The position numbers and the translations under genes were made by a program. From positions 53,050-117,049 of the forward strand of contig JAZQFC010000027.1 of assembly GCA_045539315.1 (NCBI GenBank): DNA of 64,000 nucleotides, read 5' to 3'. Of the stretch, positions 9,109-17,466 are shown piece after piece (position 1 is the first letter of the stretch; the number at the start of each line of letters is the position of its first letter). The DNA is from RUG11462 sp045539315 (GTDB lineage Bacteria; Bacillota; Clostridia; Oscillospirales; Acutalibacteraceae). The notes below the pieces were generated by a model. The model did no database searches, was not told the DNA's origin, and saw only the letters and a list, made by a program, of their open reading frames with translations.

Positions 9109-10050
9109 ATGCCATTTTTAATTGCACTTTTTGTTATTTTAGTTATTGTTATTCCTAATGTGCGTATTGTACCACAAGCAACTCAATATGTTATTGAGTT
9201 TTTAGGAAAATACAAAACCACTTGGGACGCAGGTCTTCATGTTAAAATTCCGCTTTTAGAAGTTGTTTCTAAAAAAATCACTTTAAAAGAGCAGGTTCTT
9301 GATTCCCCACCTCAACCTGTTATCACAAAAGATAATGTTACAATGCAAATTGATACCGTTATTTATTTCAAAGTGTTTGATGCTAAACTTTACACATACG
9401 GCGCTGTTAACCCTATTGCTGCGCTTGAAAATTTAGCAGCTACTACTTTGCGTAATATCGTTGGTGAGATGGAACTTGACGGCACTTTGACTTCTCGTGA
9501 TAGAATCAATGGCGATATGACAAAAATTCTTGATGAAGCAACTGATGTTTGGGGTATTAAAGTTGTTCGTGTCGAACTTAAAAATATTTTGCCACCAAAA
9601 GAAATTCAAAGCGCTATGGAAAAGCAGATGAAAGCAGAGCGTGACAGACGTGAAACTTTATTGCAAGCAGAAGGTCATAAAGCAGCGGCTATCACTCGTG
9701 CAGAGGGTGATAAACAGGCTATGATTTTAGCGGCTGAAGGTGAGCGAGATGCTCGTATTGCAAGAGCAGAAGGTGAAGCAAAAGCAGTTTTACTTGCTAA
9801 ACAAGCCGAAGCAGACGGTATTAAAGCGCTTATTGAAGCAAACCCTACTGATGCTATTCTTGAACTTAAAAAATATGAATCTCTCATTAAAATGGCAGAT
9901 GGCAAAGCATCTAAAATTATTGTTCCAACTGACGCAGTTGAAGCAGTTAAAAAGAACGTTACATTCTCGGAAACTACCGGTCTTGGCGATACTACAAAGC
10001 CTGCCGAAGATGAGCCGATAGTTGAAAAGCAAGACCCTTGCTGTGATTAA
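9109..10050 (+). CDS. SPFH/band 7 membrane protein (stomatin-like)
   Basis: A 313-residue stomatin/prohibitin-type protein. Residues 1-18 form one hydrophobic anchor (FLIALFVILVIVIP). The SPFH domain follows (about 20-190; AGLHVKIPLLEVV and SRDRINGDMTKILDEATDVWG are typical). An Ala/Glu-rich coiled coil spans about 195-265 with repeated RAEGD/AEGE units. Such proteins form large rings that organise membrane microdomains and often attend proteases. The usual NfeD-like partner gene is not adjacent. The protein ends in an unusual CCD. It is a single-gene unit, with an AAGGGG ribosome site before ATG. Confidence 0.88.
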   Translation: MPFLIALFVILVIVIPNVRIVPQATQYVIEFLGKYKTTWDAGLHVKIPLLEVVSKKITLKEQVLDSPPQPVITKDNVTMQIDTVIYFKVFDAKLYTYGAVNPIAALENLAATTLRNIVGEMELDGTLTSRDRINGDMTKILDEATDVWGIKVVRVELKNILPPKEIQSAMEKQMKAERDRRETLLQAEGHKAAAITRAEGDKQAMILAAEGERDARIARAEGEAKAVLLAKQAEADGIKALIEANPTDAILELKKYESLIKMADGKASKIIVPTDAVEAVKKNVTFSETTGLGDTTKPAEDEPIVEKQDPCCD

Positions 10051-10060
10051 TTTGCACTTA

Positions 10061-10086
10061 AAAAGACCGCTTAAAAGCGGTCTTTT
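10061..10086. terminator. Terminator between the SPFH and MazF-like genes
   Basis: A 12-bp stem AAAAGACCGCTT / AAGCGGTCTTTT followed by T's. It lies between converging genes and probably serves both strands. Confidence 0.88.
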
Positions 10087-10103
10087 TTTGGCTTTATGTA
10101 GTT

Positions 10104-10454
10104 TCATAAAGCGCTTAAGCCGAAACTTACTGATAAAGCCTTATTTATGCCATTCATTGCCTGATAATCAAGTGTGCCCATTTTCTCTTTTAGCCTTTGT
10201 TTATCAATTGTTCTTATCTGCTCAAGCAAAACAATTGAATCTTTTGCAAGGCCACAACCCGAAGCATTAATTTTAATATGAGTTGGCAAATTATTTTTAG
10301 TTTGCTGACTTGTAATAGCCGCCGCAATTACTGTTGGGCTATATTTATTGCCCACATCATTTTGCACTATCAAAACAGGGCGCAAACCGCCTTGCTCCGA
10401 GCCGATTACAGGACTTAAATCTGCGTAAAATATATCGCCTCGTTTTATTGTCAC
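10104..10454 (-). CDS. MazF/PemK-type endoribonuclease toxin
   Basis: A 116-residue protein closely matching the Firmicutes MazF (NdoA/EndoA) pattern. It begins with VTIKRGDIFYADLSPV, then GSEQGGLRPVLIVQND (active-site region), AAAIT and LLEQIRTIDKQRL. Members cut mRNA at short sequence motifs. I chose the GTG at 10454 because AGGAG sits 10 bases upstream and the product then has the family's normal length; the frame itself remains open to 10505. No MazE-like antitoxin gene precedes it, which is odd for the family. It may be solitary or controlled in trans. Confidence 0.88.
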   Translation of the reverse strand: MTIKRGDIFYADLSPVIGSEQGGLRPVLIVQNDVGNKYSPTVIAAAITSQQTKNNLPTHIKINASGCGLAKDSIVLLEQIRTIDKQRLKEKMGTLDYQAMNGINKALSVSFGLSAL

Positions 10455-10576
10455 TTTTATTTCACTCCTATGGCAAATGTTGTTTTCTAATTTTATTTTT
10501 GCCAATTTTGTGGTAGTTTAAACAAAACATTTTATTTTCATTATTATTTTACGCAAATTTCATTTTTTTGGTACAA

Positions 10577-10605
10577 AAAACACCGCCTATCAAAGACGGT
10601 GTTTT
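10577..10605 (-). terminator. Terminator after the DUF3048 lipoprotein gene
   Basis: Read on the minus strand: AAAACACCG, an 11-base loop, CGGTGTTTT and further T's, just after the stop at 10610. Confidence 0.85.
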
Positions 10606-10609
10606 ATAT

Positions 10610-11686
10610 TTATTGCGCTGCTTGAGTAGTTGTTGCAGTTTCAAATGGCTCAATATCAAGCGATGATTTATAATCACTATCTGTAAAGCAAATATATGAA
10701 TTACCTGCGTTTAATTTTAACTCGCTACCATCTGTGTTTTTAAATACTAACGGTGCAGTTTCGCTAACCTTTTCCCATTTAATTGCTTTGTAACTGCCTT
10801 CACTGAAATAGTAACCCTCACCAGAGCCAAACTCTGTTTTCATATGGTAACCATCAGACAAACTATGAATATCTGTAAACAATACAAATACGTTTTTAAA
10901 TCTTTCTTTATCGCCTGTTTTATAATCAACCAAATTTACTGAACTATTTCCACGAATATATTTTCTATCGTCTGAATTATATCTTAAATAAGTTGTTTGA
11001 ACAGGAGAAAATTTAACTGCAATATTTTTTGCTGAATTTGTGAATTTTTCAGGGCTATCTTCATCATTGAATTTATAAACATTTTTCGCAGATGATTTAA
11101 TATCATTATTATTGCCTTTTACAAAACTTGCAACATCGCTACCGAATGTATATAAAGTATGCTCGCTTGCAAGACCATTTGAAATACGCTTACCAATTGA
11201 TGAAGCATTTGCACCAAGGTCTAAACTCTTAACGCCGATGCCACTTCTATATGAACTACCGCAATATTTGTTATCTGCGCCACAATGAACATAATAAGCA
11301 TCAAAACCAGACGCTAATTGAGCATAAGAGATACGCGCACTTCTAACTGAACCGATTTGGTCAACCTTTGAAATATCAGCATATACTGCCATCAAACGAG
11401 AAATACCACCCTCGGCAAGTGTTTCAATAATCATATCGGCATCGCCAACACCGGTTTGAACTGACTGCGCAATTGAAATGTTATTAATCATAACTGCAAC
11501 AGGTTTTTTGTTAATACATTTCTTATCGAATCCACTCTCACCTGTTAATGGATTAAGTATTTTAACTTCAGCCTTTGTTGTTGTAGTTGTTGTTGCTTTT
11601 TGTTGTTTTTCTGGTTCTTCCTTTTTGCAAGAAGCAAAAGACACACACATCACTGCAATTAAAATTAAAGATACTATTTTTCTCAT
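10610..11686 (-). CDS. DUF3048 domain lipoprotein (YerB-like)
   Basis: A 358-residue exported lipoprotein. A hydrophobic signal peptide ends at a lipobox (FASC, lipidated Cys near residue 20), followed by a Thr-rich linker. Residues about 45-200 and 215-345 match the two halves of DUF3048 (PVAVMINN, ADMIIETLAEGGISRLMAVY, GSVRSAR), as in Bacillus YerB. Its biochemical role is unknown. The start codon lies 19 bases after the DnaI-like gene, so it is probably co-transcribed with it and ends at a terminator. Confidence 0.85.
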   Translation of the reverse strand: MRKIVSLILIAVMCVSFASCKKEEPEKQQKATTTTTTKAEVKILNPLTGESGFDKKCINKKPVAVMINNISIAQSVQTGVGDADMIIETLAEGGISRLMAVYADISKVDQIGSVRSARISYAQLASGFDAYYVHCGADNKYCGSSYRSGIGVKSLDLGANASSIGKRISNGLASEHTLYTFGSDVASFVKGNNNDIKSSAKNVYKFNDEDSPEKFTNSAKNIAVKFSPVQTTYLRYNSDDRKYIRGNSSVNLVDYKTGDKERFKNVFVLFTDIHSLSDGYHMKTEFGSGEGYYFSEGSYKAIKWEKVSETAPLVFKNTDGSELKLNAGNSYICFTDSDYKSSLDIEPFETATTTQAAQ

Positions 11687-11705
11687 TGTTATTTCTCCCT
11701 TGAAT

Positions 11706-12596
11706 TTACTTAATTATTCTTATATCTTTACCGAAAAATTGTAACATTCGACAATCTTTTGATATTCTTGATACTACTCTATCAGAATATTTTTGCTTAA
11801 GTTCTTCAAAACTTAAATTAGTATTGATAATAGTAGGCTTTTTATTTAAAACCCTTGAATTAACTATATCAAATATCGTTGATACCACAAATTGAGTTGT
11901 AAACTCTGTGCCTAAATCATCTAAAATGAGCAAATCACAATTAATAACATTGTTTAAAATTGTTCTCTCATCATTTGAAAAATGCTCTTTTTCAATGCTA
12001 CCGATTATTCTTGAAATAGGGCCATAAACAACATTATAACCTTTTTTAATAACTTCATTTGCAATTGAAAGCGACAAATGAGTTTTTCCAAGACCTGTTT
12101 TGCCAAAAAACAACAAGCTTTCAGAATTTTCACTAAACTCTGTTGCATATTTCACACAAAACTCACAAACTTTTGTCATAATATCTCTCGCATTTACGCC
12201 ATCATCAACCGTTTCAGGATAACATTCGAGCGAGAATTTATCAAAAGTGTAATCTTCAAGTCTTACATCTTTATTAAGTTCTTCATAGTTTATTGCTACT
12301 GCTTTGCTTCTTACACATTCACAAAGTTTTCCGTTAAAATAGCCGGTATCTTCGCAATTTTTACATCTGAATTTAGGAGATAAAACACTAATATCAATAC
12401 CGTTTTTCTCAATAAATTCTTTCTTTTGATTTTGCAATTCAAGGCTTTGCTTTTCAGCGGCGGCAAAATCTACCTTTTCGCCATTTAGCATTTTTTTCAT
12501 AGCATTATGAAAAACCAAGGCTATCTGTCTATCAAGTTTTTCTATTTCAGGATAACTTTGATAAAAATCAAACTTTCTGCCCTCTAAACGCAACAA
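11706..12596 (-). CDS. dnaI: DnaI/DnaC-like helicase loader ATPase
   Basis: An AAA+ ATPase of the DnaC/DnaI family that loads the replicative helicase. It has a CxxC zinc region (FRCKNCEDTGYFNGKLCEC), Walker A GKTGLGKTHL, Walker B LLILDDLG, and an arginine-rich end (SDRVVSRI). The coordinates use the first ordinary start codon in frame, TTG at 12596. However, the coding pattern and family length continue 21 codons upstream to 12659, where AAGGGGG lies 7 bases before an in-frame ATC; no ATG, GTG or TTG exists in that stretch. The DnaD-like gene ends 14 bases before that ATC, as expected for a replication-initiation operon. Confidence 0.88.
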   Translation of the reverse strand: MLRLEGRKFDFYQSYPEIEKLDRQIALVFHNAMKKMLNGEKVDFAAAEKQSLELQNQKKEFIEKNGIDISVLSPKFRCKNCEDTGYFNGKLCECVRSKAVAINYEELNKDVRLEDYTFDKFSLECYPETVDDGVNARDIMTKVCEFCVKYATEFSENSESLLFFGKTGLGKTHLSLSIANEVIKKGYNVVYGPISRIIGSIEKEHFSNDERTILNNVINCDLLILDDLGTEFTTQFVVSTIFDIVNSRVLNKKPTIINTNLSFEELKQKYSDRVVSRISKDCRMLQFFGKDIRIIK

Positions 12597-12673
12597 TTCT
12601 CTTTCTCGATACGCGTTTATGCTTTCAAGCGCTTTTACAATATATTCACTCGATTTGATAAGATAACCCCCTT

Positions 12674-13597
12674 TTAATCAAAATTATTAACTTTTTTCAT
12701 TATGTCTGCAATATCAAAAGATGAACTATCATCTTTTTTGCTCTTTTTAGAAGTTGTTTCAACTTTTATATCTTTTGGCTTTTTATAGCCTTGTTTATAC
12801 CAGTCTTCAAGAATTGTATTAATATATTTAAAATTAATTTTGCTAATTTGATTTATACAAGTTTCATAAGCGCATTCAAGCATATCTTTATTAAACTTGA
12901 ATTCATTAACCCATTTATCAACATACTTTTTCTCTGCCGATGTTGGTTTTCTATGCTCTATTCCAAAAGCATTTTCAACCAATTTCCAAGCGGTTTTTGA
13001 AAGATACAAAGCATTTAATCTTTCTTCTGCTTTTGACAAAGTTGTAATATCATTTTTAGCCCAGTCAACACAGACTTTTTCAACATAAGAAAATCTTAAT
13101 CTATCGCTATCATATGCATACTGGATAGCAAGAATTATTACAGGCACAGGAAGGCCATATGTATCATAAAGCCACACAAAAGTGCGCATTTCAGCGGTGG
13201 TAATTGGTCTTGCAAATTTTTCTTGCGCCACTGCGGTTAAATATTTCAACTCTTCACTGCTATCAATTCTTTTAACTGCCTCTTGCCTTGTAGGCTTTTC
13301 GGTTGCAGTTTCAACAACAACAGGGGTTTTTGAAGCCTTAATATTCACAACAGTTTTATCATCGCTTAAAAGCACGCCTCTTTGCACCCAATAATCAAGG
13401 CACTCTTTTGTTTCATTTTCAGATAAATTTAATCTTTTTGAAACTAATTCAAAAACATCTTTTTCCCCTTGGTTTTTAACAAACAAAAGCAACGCTTTTA
13501 ACTGATATTCTGACGCTAATTTTATATGCTCATCAACAACACAAGAAGGAAGCGCAAAAATCGAGCTTAATTCTTGCGGATTAACAGAATAATTCAA
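12674..13597 (-). CDS. DnaD domain replication initiation protein
   Basis: A 307-residue protein of the DnaB/DnaD primosome family. The N-terminal winged-helix region (about 1-95: LKALLLFVKNQGEKDVFELVSKRL) is followed by a charged linker and a C-terminal DnaD-like domain (about 150-290: ITTAEMRTFVWLYDTYGLPV and SYVEKVCVDWAKND). Such proteins act with DnaA and DnaI to remodel origin DNA and bring in the helicase. It directly precedes the DnaI-like loader and follows an XRE regulator by 36 bases with no terminator, so the genes are probably one operon. Confidence 0.88.
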   Translation of the reverse strand: MNYSVNPQELSSIFALPSCVVDEHIKLASEYQLKALLLFVKNQGEKDVFELVSKRLNLSENETKECLDYWVQRGVLLSDDKTVVNIKASKTPVVVETATEKPTRQEAVKRIDSSEELKYLTAVAQEKFARPITTAEMRTFVWLYDTYGLPVPVIILAIQYAYDSDRLRFSYVEKVCVDWAKNDITTLSKAEERLNALYLSKTAWKLVENAFGIEHRKPTSAEKKYVDKWVNEFKFNKDMLECAYETCINQISKINFKYINTILEDWYKQGYKKPKDIKVETTSKKSKKDDSSSFDIADIMKKVNNFD

Positions 13598-13633
13598 TTT
13601 TACTTCCTCCTTTTTGTTTTAATAATCATTTTT

Positions 13634-13972
13634 CTACAACTTTTCAAATAATTCTTGTTTTTCTTGATCTTCCATTAATCTGAATTTTAATACTAATTCT
13701 TTTTCTTTTTCACTCAACATTGAAAAAGAAACATCACTTTTATCATCATTATAAGGCTCATAATCATCTGCAACCCCATTAACACTAGGATAAATCTCCT
13801 CTAAAGTTACATCAAAAAGCCTCATAATTCTATACAACATTTTTATTGAAGGTTCGGTTTTACCAATTTCATAGCATGCAAAGGTTGAGCGCTCAATTCC
13901 CAAAGCATTAGCAACCTCTTGTTGAGTTAAAGTAGAACTCTTTCTTATTTCTTGTAATCTGTTACCGTGCAC
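13634..13972 (-). CDS. XRE family helix-turn-helix regulator
   Basis: A small DNA-binding protein with a Cro/C1-type HTH near its N-terminus (RLQEIRKSSTLTQQEVANAL, then ERSTFACYEIGKTEPSI), followed by an acidic tail. The start chosen is the GTG at 13972, preceded by AAGGTGG at normal spacing; two upstream in-frame GTG codons (to 13984) overlap that ribosome site. It heads the DnaD/DnaI/DUF3048 run and is divergent from tRNA-Thr. Its target is unknown. Confidence 0.82.
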   Translation of the reverse strand: MHGNRLQEIRKSSTLTQQEVANALGIERSTFACYEIGKTEPSIKMLYRIMRLFDVTLEEIYPSVNGVADDYEPYNDDKSDVSFSMLSEKEKELVLKFRLMEDQEKQELFEKL

Positions 13973-14003
13973 AACCTGCACCACCTTTTATTTTATTATA
14001 ACT

Positions 14004-14032
14004 ATTATATTATATTTTAACTTAAAAATCAA
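14004..14032 (-). promoter_or_regulatory. Predicted promoter of the XRE-dnaD-dnaI unit
   Basis: Minus strand: TTGATT, a 17-base spacer, TATAAT, 31 bases before the start codon. Confidence 0.6.
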
Positions 14033-14055
14033 CATATTATTTCTAATTAAAAACA

Positions 14056-14083
14056 TTGACAAAACACATTTTTGAGATATAAT
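14056..14083 (+). promoter_or_regulatory. Consensus promoter of tRNA-Thr
   Basis: TTGACA, a 16-base spacer and TATAAT, ending 8 bases before the tRNA. Confidence 0.8.
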
Positions 14084-14091
14084 TTAATTAT

Positions 14092-14167
<76 letters not shown>

Positions 14168-14172
14168 GTGTA

Positions 14173-14203
14173 AAAAATCCCGTCGAAATCAGACGGGATT
14201 TTT
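14173..14203 (+). terminator. Terminator after tRNA-Thr
   Basis: Perfect 12-bp stem AAAAATCCCGTC / GACGGGATTTTT with a 7-base loop, then a T run. Confidence 0.92.
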
Positions 14204-14316
14204 GTTTTTTTATATTTTTGAATTTTTTGCGATTTATTTGTCAATTTTAAGTATATAATAACAAAATTTTCTTTTTTATATTCTATTTTTTGTGACAAAT
14301 TTTTTCAAAAAAATAC

Positions 14317-14345
14317 TTACATTATTTCAAAAAATATTGTATAAT
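14317..14345 (+). promoter_or_regulatory. Predicted promoter of the CarD-like gene
   Basis: TTACAT, a 17-base spacer and TATAAT, 37 bases before the chosen ATG. Confidence 0.5.
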
Positions 14346-14382
14346 TAATATATAAAATATGAGGTTAGGAAAGGAGAATTGT

Positions 14383-14895
14383 ATGTTTCAACTTGAGCAA
14401 ATCGTTATGCACCCTACTGCAGGCGTTTGCAAAATCGAGACAACTGAAAAGAAGTTTTTTTCAAGAACACAATGGCAAGAGTATTTTGTTTTAAAACCTG
14501 TTTTCACAAGCAATACAACTCTTTTTTTACCTATTGATAGCAACAAGGTTGGCGTTAGAGAACTACTTGGCGCTGACGAATTGAAAAACATTTTAGATAG
14601 TGTTGATTTTTCTGAAACTTTGTGGATTAATAATGATAATTCAAGACACGAAGCGTTTTTGGAAATTATGAAATCTAAAAACACCGCTAAAATAATTCAA
14701 ATGATTATTGAAATAAAACAAATGGAACTTTTAAGAATTGCTGATGGCAAAAATTTAAGAGTAACTGACGCAAAAGTTTTAAAAGAAGCCGAAAAAATCA
14801 TTTACGAAGAAGTTGCTTTTGTTTTTGATATTGAATTAGAAAAGGCAAAGCAAATGGTTTTAGAAAAGTTTGGAATTAAAATTGAAGAAGAATAA
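14383..14895 (+). CDS. CarD/CdnL-family transcription factor
   Basis: A 170-residue protein of the CarD_CdnL_TRCF family, which binds RNA polymerase beta and steadies promoter open complexes. The N-terminal half is the RNAP-interaction Tudor-like fold (FQLEQIVMHPTAGVCKIETTEKK, then YFVLKPVF and LFLPIDSNKVGVRELL). The C-terminal half is helical (KMxELLRIADGKNLRVTD-type). The ATG at 14383 is chosen because AAGGAG lies 6 bases upstream; an earlier ATG at 14359 lacks a site. It forms a single-gene unit with its own promoter and terminator. Confidence 0.88.
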   Translation: MFQLEQIVMHPTAGVCKIETTEKKFFSRTQWQEYFVLKPVFTSNTTLFLPIDSNKVGVRELLGADELKNILDSVDFSETLWINNDNSRHEAFLEIMKSKNTAKIIQMIIEIKQMELLRIADGKNLRVTDAKVLKEAEKIIYEEVAFVFDIELEKAKQMVLEKFGIKIEEE

Positions 14896-14925
14896 AAAAA
14901 GCAGAGTTTTAAAACTCTGCTTTTT
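14896..14925. terminator. Bidirectional terminator between the CarD-like and ComEA-like genes
   Basis: AAAAAGCAGAGTTTT directly followed by AAAACTCTGCTTTTT, a perfect 30-bp palindrome between converging genes. Confidence 0.92.
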
Positions 14926-14929
14926 ATTT

Positions 14930-15322
14930 TTATACTTCTATATTATTTTTTATTGCTTCAAATTTCGCATCGCCAATGCCATAAACATTTTTAATTTCTT
15001 CAATTGAACCAAATTTACGAGTTTTACGATAATCAATAATCCTTTGCGACAACACTTCGCCTATTCCGTCAAGACCCATCAACTGCTCTTTTGTTGCAGT
15101 ATTAATATTTATCTTTTCGCTCTTTTGCTCACTATAATTAACCTTTTTAGTTGTTTGATTAATTATATTACTACTCACATTTTTATCAGTCGAAGTTTTA
15201 TTTGTATTATACTCAACTAATATTTCAGGCGCAGTATTATCCTCAAGCGCAACTGCTAAAGTGATACCACCACACAAAACAAGCGCAATACAAATTAATA
15301 CTATTTCAATTTTATAACCCAT
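14930..15322 (-). CDS. ComEA-like helix-hairpin-helix membrane protein
   Basis: A 130-residue protein: one N-terminal membrane anchor (about 1-25, GYKIEIVLICIALVLCGG), a polar linker, and a C-terminal double HhH DNA-binding domain (INTATKEQLMGLDGIGEVLS and VYGIGDAKFEAIKN). This is the layout of ComEA, which binds incoming DNA during competence, but it is shorter and lacks an obvious SLBB domain. The ATG overlaps the cdaR stop codon (TAATG), implying translational coupling with the c-di-AMP genes. No comEC is nearby, so a competence role is only inferred. Confidence 0.82.
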   Translation of the reverse strand: MGYKIEIVLICIALVLCGGITLAVALEDNTAPEILVEYNTNKTSTDKNVSSNIINQTTKKVNYSEQKSEKININTATKEQLMGLDGIGEVLSQRIIDYRKTRKFGSIEEIKNVYGIGDAKFEAIKNNIEV

Positions 15323-16575
15323 TATGAATTTGCAACTCTTATAGTAATTTCTGTGTCGCCTGTTCCCCAAACGGTTTTATATTTCTTTGATTTAACAATA
15401 CCTTTTACAATTACAGAGCCTTCACTTGTAGAACTATTGCTCATATCACACTCGATATAAAGTTCATCTGAAGACAACTCATCTATAACACTTTTAGGGC
15501 CAACAACCACAACAGATTTATACACCGTTTCAACTGTGGCGCTAGTGTTTTTTGATAAATTGGTAGTTGTAAAGTTTGAAATATTTAAAGTTTTAGAAGC
15601 ATATTTGCTCATATCAACTTTTACTGTGATTTCAGAAACACCATTTGAAGCAGTAATTCCCGATGGCAAATTAAGCGCGATTACAAACTCTTTGTTTTCA
15701 GGGGTAAGTTCAGTGTAATCAATTGGGTCTAAACTAATGCTCTTAATTTTAGAAAGCGCCTCTTTTGTGCCTAAAAGTTCAATTGTTTTTTGCGAAAGTG
15801 TATGCTCGATAGGGCTCGCTTTAAGACCTTCAGGAACATTTACAAATTGCGCTTTAATTGGCACAGTTTTTGATAAGTTGATAGGTACAATTACATCAAC
15901 TTGTGTATAAGGAAGCGTAAAGTTTTCGGTATTTATTTCTTTACCTTTTTTATTCAAAAACTTTAATTCACAAGTAAACACTTTTGATTTTGATAAAGTT
16001 TCACTAGCATCTACTTGCGCTACAACTTTATCAAGTTTTTTAAGTTTTGTAGCAGGACCTGTTATCTCAATTTCGCCTTTTTCATTATCGATAATAGGTG
16101 TGCCTAAAATCAAACCTTCTTCGGCAACTATATCATTAGCAACCACTTCTATTGGATATTTAACTGTTGAAATGTGGTCCATAGAAACGGTTATTTTATC
16201 AGGGGTTACACCCTCAATAGTAAAATCAGCATTGTTATTCGCTTTTGTAGCAGTAATAGCAACATTGTAATCGCCAGAATCTACAACCGAGCCGAATGAA
16301 TATGAAATAACAATATCATCAGATGATAATTCACTCAAAGTGTACCAGTCGCCTGAAACTGATACGCCAATGTTATATTCTTTATCGCTAATAATTTCAA
16401 GACCTAATTTTTCTGCAGAAGAATTTTGAGTTGTTAAAGTGACAGGGCAATGTATAACTGTTTCTCTTTTTGGGCTTACAGTAACCCACAAAAAAATCGC
16501 AATGATAATAGAAACTATCATTAAAACTCTGTCATTATTAAGAAGGTTTTTGAGGTTGAAATTAATTTTTTTCAT
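15322..16575 (-). CDS. cdaR: CdaR (YbbR-domain regulator of diadenylate cyclase)
   Basis: A 417-residue membrane-anchored extracytoplasmic protein. A transmembrane segment near residues 20-35 (VLMIVSIIIAIFLWV) is followed by about four YbbR beta-strand repeats (e.g. YPIEVVANDIVAEEGLILG and TVPIKAQFVNVPEGL). CdaR partners and modulates CdaA. The ATG at 16575 has an ideal AAGGAGG site 8 bases upstream and overlaps the end of cdaA by 14 bases. It is the standard cdaA-cdaR pairing, here followed by a ComEA-like gene rather than the common glmM. Confidence 0.92.
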   Translation of the reverse strand: MKKINFNLKNLLNNDRVLMIVSIIIAIFLWVTVSPKRETVIHCPVTLTTQNSSAEKLGLEIISDKEYNIGVSVSGDWYTLSELSSDDIVISYSFGSVVDSGDYNVAITATKANNNADFTIEGVTPDKITVSMDHISTVKYPIEVVANDIVAEEGLILGTPIIDNEKGEIEITGPATKLKKLDKVVAQVDASETLSKSKVFTCELKFLNKKGKEINTENFTLPYTQVDVIVPINLSKTVPIKAQFVNVPEGLKASPIEHTLSQKTIELLGTKEALSKIKSISLDPIDYTELTPENKEFVIALNLPSGITASNGVSEITVKVDMSKYASKTLNISNFTTTNLSKNTSATVETVYKSVVVVGPKSVIDELSSDELYIECDMSNSSTSEGSVIVKGIVKSKKYKTVWGTGDTEITIRVANS

Positions 16576-17464
16576 CTTCGCTACCTCCTTTTTTAGCAAA
16601 CAACTTTGTGAATATATTTTCAGTAGTTTTTTCAGATGGGGTTATAAGCAAATTAGAAAGTTCATTTTTTAATAAACTCTTTGTAAAGTTTCTACGAAGT
16701 TTACCCGCAGTTGCAACAGAAATATTTCCTGTTTCTTCTGATACAACTACAACAACTGCATCTGAAATTTCGCTAACACCAATTGACGCTCTATGACGAG
16801 TGCCAAGTTGACTATCAATATCAGGATTTTGGCTTAATGGCAAAATGCAAGAAGCCGCGCAAATTCTATTATCTCTTACAATTACAGCGCCATCATGAAG
16901 CGGCGAATTTTTAAAGAAAATGTTATTAAGCAAATTTGCAGAACACTTTGCATCTACCACTGTGCCGGTTTCAACAATTTCATTCAAATGAGTTGTTCTT
17001 TCAAAAATAATTAATGCGCCTGTTTTATTCTTATGCATTATAGCAACTGCATCACAAACACTATCAATAGTTTCTTGAGTTGCCTGGTCTTCGTCTGAAG
17101 TTTTTGAAGAAACGAGCGAAGAAATACCGCTTCTACCCAACTTTTCAAAAATTGCTCGAAGTTCAGGTTGGAAAAGAACAACCACTACAACAAGGAAGTT
17201 AACAGTAACAATTGAAACTATCCATTTAAGCGCATTCAAATGCAATAAATTTGCAACAAAATACACCAAGAAAAATACCAAAATACCTTTTAACAATTGT
17301 TCTGCTCTTGTTTGACGCATAAACTGCATAATTTTATAGATAATAAAACTTACAATTGCGATATCAATAATCGCAGAGAAAAAATTGCCGGAGGAGAAAA
17401 ACAACACTATAAAACTATTCCAGATATACTCAAAAAAGCCTATAATTGAATTAATTAACCCCAT
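16562..17464 (-). CDS. cdaA: Diadenylate cyclase CdaA
   Basis: Makes the second messenger c-di-AMP from two ATP. Three N-terminal membrane helices (about 15-95) are followed by the DAC domain. Its signature residues are present: D191-G-A193 in SPLHDGAVIV and GTRHRASIG at 221-229. The 300-residue length fits (usual 270-300). It is the second gene of a minus-strand operon, starting 2 bases after the glycosyltransferase gene ends and overlapping cdaR. c-di-AMP controls potassium and osmotic homeostasis and cell-wall integrity in Firmicutes. Confidence 0.96.
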   Translation of the reverse strand: MGLINSIIGFFEYIWNSFIVLFFSSGNFFSAIIDIAIVSFIIYKIMQFMRQTRAEQLLKGILVFFLVYFVANLLHLNALKWIVSIVTVNFLVVVVVLFQPELRAIFEKLGRSGISSLVSSKTSDEDQATQETIDSVCDAVAIMHKNKTGALIIFERTTHLNEIVETGTVVDAKCSANLLNNIFFKNSPLHDGAVIVRDNRICAASCILPLSQNPDIDSQLGTRHRASIGVSEISDAVVVVVSEETGNISVATAGKLRRNFTKSLLKNELSNLLITPSEKTTENIFTKLFAKKGGSEDEKN

Positions 17465-17466
17465 TT

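Noticed and set aside
9675..10107. Minus- and plus-strand ORFs overlapping the SPFH coiled coil
   Set aside because: They are shadows of the repetitive Ala/Glu codons and have no ribosome site.
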